DNA of 64,000 nt, taken from Proteromonas lacertae. Taxonomy: Eukaryota > Sar > Bigyra > Opalinata > Proteromonadidae. The translations under genes were made by a program, and so were the position numbers. The DNA lies in contig NGBS01000607.1 in NCBI GenBank assembly GCA_002245135.1, forward strand, positions 1 to 64,000, written 5' to 3'. Position 1 is the first letter of the stretch. Each line of letters starts with the position of its first letter. The notes beneath the pieces were generated by a model that was given only the letters and a program-made list of their open reading frames with translations, had not been told where the DNA came from and did no database searches. This document shows, piece after piece, positions 61,746 to 64,000 of this stretch.

Positions 61746-63194
61746 TTATACTCATATTCTTTGGTTTATGATATACATTATAACAAATGCAATCTTTTGT
61801 TAACAGAGTTGTATCTTTACCACCTAATCTCATTGTTCCACCAATAATAGTTGGATCAATTTCAGGCATAAATATAACAACTGGATCTCTTGTATTTTCA
61901 TCAAATTCAGTTGAATTAGCTTTTGGCTTTTTCAATATATTTCTAGAATATTCTATAACAGCTAATTGCATTCCCAAACATATTCCTAAGTATGGCATTT
62001 TATTTTCTCTTGCATATTTAATAGCAGCTATTTTTCCTTCAATTCCTCTTTCTCCAAAACCACCTGGTACTAATAAACAATGAGCTGTTTTTAATATTTC
62101 CCATGCCTCTTTATATCTTTCCTTTGCTTCTTCATCATCTTCTTTGGGTTTTTCTAAATCAGATGATTCAATAAATTCAATATTTAATCTATGTTCAATG
62201 GTAAATGATGCATGTAATAATGCCTTTCTTACTGATAAATAAGAATCTTCTAATTTTGTATATTTACCTACAAATGCCACTCTAATTTCAGGTAAAGATT
62301 CATCACCAATTATGCTGGTGATTTTATTCCATTCCTTTAAATCAATCTCTTTTCTTGGTTCTAATCCGAATTTCTTTAAAATAATTTGTGCAGCGTTTTG
62401 ATTATTTAACATATTTGGAACACCAAATAATATTGGACAGTCGTGTAAAGACAAACAATTCTCAGTTGCAACATTTGTGAATAATGATATTTTTGACTTT
62501 GTTTTTTCATCTAATTCAATTGGACATCTTAAACATAATATATCTGGGAATAAACCTACATTTCTTAAAGTAGCTACACCATGCTGAGTTGGTTTTGTCT
62601 TTAATTCACCAATCATTGGAACTAAAGATACGAATCCTAAACAGGTATCTTCCTTTGGTTTTGATTGGATGAATTGTCTTATTGCTTCTAAGAAAACTGC
62701 ACTCTCAATATCACCAACAGTTCCTCCTACTTCAATTAAACAAATGTCTGCTTTTCCTAACTCATCTATGTCTTTATCTGCTACTCTTTCAATCCATTCA
62801 ATAATGCAATTTGTAACATGAGGTACAATTTGAACGGTATGACCATTATATACTCCTGCTCTTTCTCTTTCAATTACAGATTGGTAAATCTTTCCTGTTG
62901 TGATATTATTATCTCGGCCTAATTTAACATCCAAAAATCTTTCATAATTACCTAGATCTAAATCACCTTCACAGCCATCATCACAAACAAAGACTTCACC
63001 GTGTTCATAAGGTGACATTGTGCCTGCATCAACATTCTGTGCATAATTAGAATTAAAATGTATACAAGGTAAGGATCAATCTTTATTGATGTGACTCTAA
63101 ATCCAGCCAATTTAAGTAGAACACCAATGGAACTGATGGTAGTTCCTTTACCAAGTCCACTAATTACTCCTCCAGGAAGAATGAAGTATTTCAT
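61414..63194 (-). CDS. CTP synthase (glutamine-hydrolysing)
   Basis: ATG 63194 starts [17 protein letters not shown], the amidoligase ATP site, and a 29-nt intron (63031-63059 region) splits [20 protein letters not shown]. Further hallmarks are [29 protein letters not shown] and the class I glutaminase triad, Cys in LGICLGMQ with His/Glu in QYHPEF. Two introns near the 3' end (61705-61751, an (AT)n run, and near 61605-61636) lead to the final exon ending MPLTDF at 61414. No frame breaks. It makes CTP from UTP, ATP and glutamine in the cytosol. It is convergent with the NanE-NanK gene, about 170 bp apart. Confidence 0.95.
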
Positions 63195-63346
63195 AATGTC
63201 AAACAAAATGCAAATTCACAAGCCAAATCTATTTAAACATGTATTATGGAAATATAAACAGAAAAACAGTATTTAGAAGATGGAAAATTTTATATTACGA
63301 AATAAAAACACCTAATAACGATATATAATTTCTAACATCACAATCC

Positions 63347-64000
63347 TTATTCGAATAACAAATACTTACAGTTAGAATATGCAATACTCCTAATGGGTAA
63401 AGAATTCCTATATTCATCACAATCTATAAGCTCACTAGTTTTTTTCAACAAATCATTAACGGTAATTTCTGGATTTAATTCAATACAATTAGTATATACC
63501 TTTACAATCTTTGTATCTAATGGATTAACTGATTTCATAATATATTTTATTGTTTCTAGTAGAATTTGAATTAAAGATTCATTGGTAGTAGTTGTTTCTG
63601 ATAGTTGTGGTAACACTCTAATCACAAAATTGGAAGTAATATATATCGAAGATAATGGTAAAATATCTATTATACAAATTATAAAAAAATATGATTAAAA
63701 ATATACGATCAATATAATTAGAATGATTTGCAATATAATCATAACTATTTAACAAACATAAAATAGAATGAACACATTCACAATATTTCCATTGTATTAC
63801 ATTATTTTGACAATATAATATGAAATTATTCAAAGTATTTACTTCTCCATTATAAACTAAATAATATATATCATTATCTGTAGTATATCCAAATATTTCA
63901 CATATATTTGGATATTTCAATTTACAGTAATTCTTACATATTTCTTGTGGACTTACAGCGGATGTTATTGCTTCAGGAATTGTTATTTCTAATATTGAAA
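63347..64000 (-). CDS. Partial pseudokinase-like protein (runs off the right edge)
   Basis: Two readable exons joined over a short GT-AG intron (63666-63705). The upstream part resembles the kinase N-lobe after helix C: KYPNICEIFGYTTDNDIYYLVYNGEV, with a helix where kinases have the E-helix. The position of the HRDxKxxN loop reads IDHILPLSSIYIT, without catalytic Asp or Asn, so it is a likely pseudokinase. A helical C-terminal extension ends at 63347. The family is that of degenerate kinases as at 10.7 kb, but the two are not close. The 5' part is outside the window. Confidence 0.5.

Noticed and set aside
1-64000. Ciliate-type code with reassigned stops
   Set aside because: TAA, TAG and TGA all end well-conserved proteins (IFT70 with TAA, the AN1 protein and NanK with TAG, the acyltransferase with TGA), and Gln is coded by CAA/CAG.

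Overview
The window is a gene-dense, strongly AT-rich stretch of nuclear DNA from a unicellular, flagellated eukaryote. Protein-coding genes lie on both strands with very short spacers, and most are split by minute GT-AG introns, usually about 25-50 nt, starting GTAT. TAA, TAG and TGA all act as stops, so the code is standard. An IFT70/TTC30 gene implies cilia. Sam50 implies a mitochondrion or mitochondrion-related organelle. A NanE-NanK fusion without introns suggests a bacterial gift. I cannot name the lineage.

Layout. 1-12.5 kb (minus): a giant gene for a pseudokinase fused to a Pro-rich linker and six midasin/dynein-type AAA+ modules, plus a decayed relative; they share perfectly identical blocks. 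12.7-17.6 kb: a kelch/RING-H2 membrane protein, an AN1/C2H2 zinc-finger protein with a CaaX end, a Rab-like GTPase and an LPLAT acyltransferase. 17.8-26.7 kb: Sam50, an Asn/Gln-rich coiled-coil protein, a two-MRH-domain ER lectin, an EGF-like secreted protein and a GT92 glycosyltransferase. 26.8-36.6 kb: a large ankyrin protein, a DnaJ, a PDI-like protein without its CxxC, a UPF0434/PREY-type small protein, and a protein joining an ADA2-type ZZ-SANT pair to a BRPF/JADE-type PHD-ePHD module. 36.6-46.7 kb: a TPR gene with roughly one repeat per exon, a phospholipase B-like protein, a frame-broken surface protein and a gene-poor stretch. 46.7-64 kb: IFT70, a FAIM-like protein, four tandem ZIP metal transporters, a long Cys/Pro-rich charged protein, NanE-NanK, CTP synthase and a partial pseudokinase at the right edge.

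Two window-wide points matter. First, many otherwise well-conserved genes carry isolated single-base insertions or deletions, often in homopolymers, so frames break where homology continues. I read this mainly as assembly or consensus error, but cannot exclude real decay in some genes. Second, at least two and probably four introns do not begin with GT. They begin ATATC(C/A/T)TT and carry a CCTTAAC/TTCTTTAAT-like element 10-14 nt before the 3' end, which is the signature of minor (U12-type) introns. In each case removing the intron restores a conserved protein motif. With the pseudokinase-AAA giant and the ADA2-PZP fusion, these are the most notable findings.
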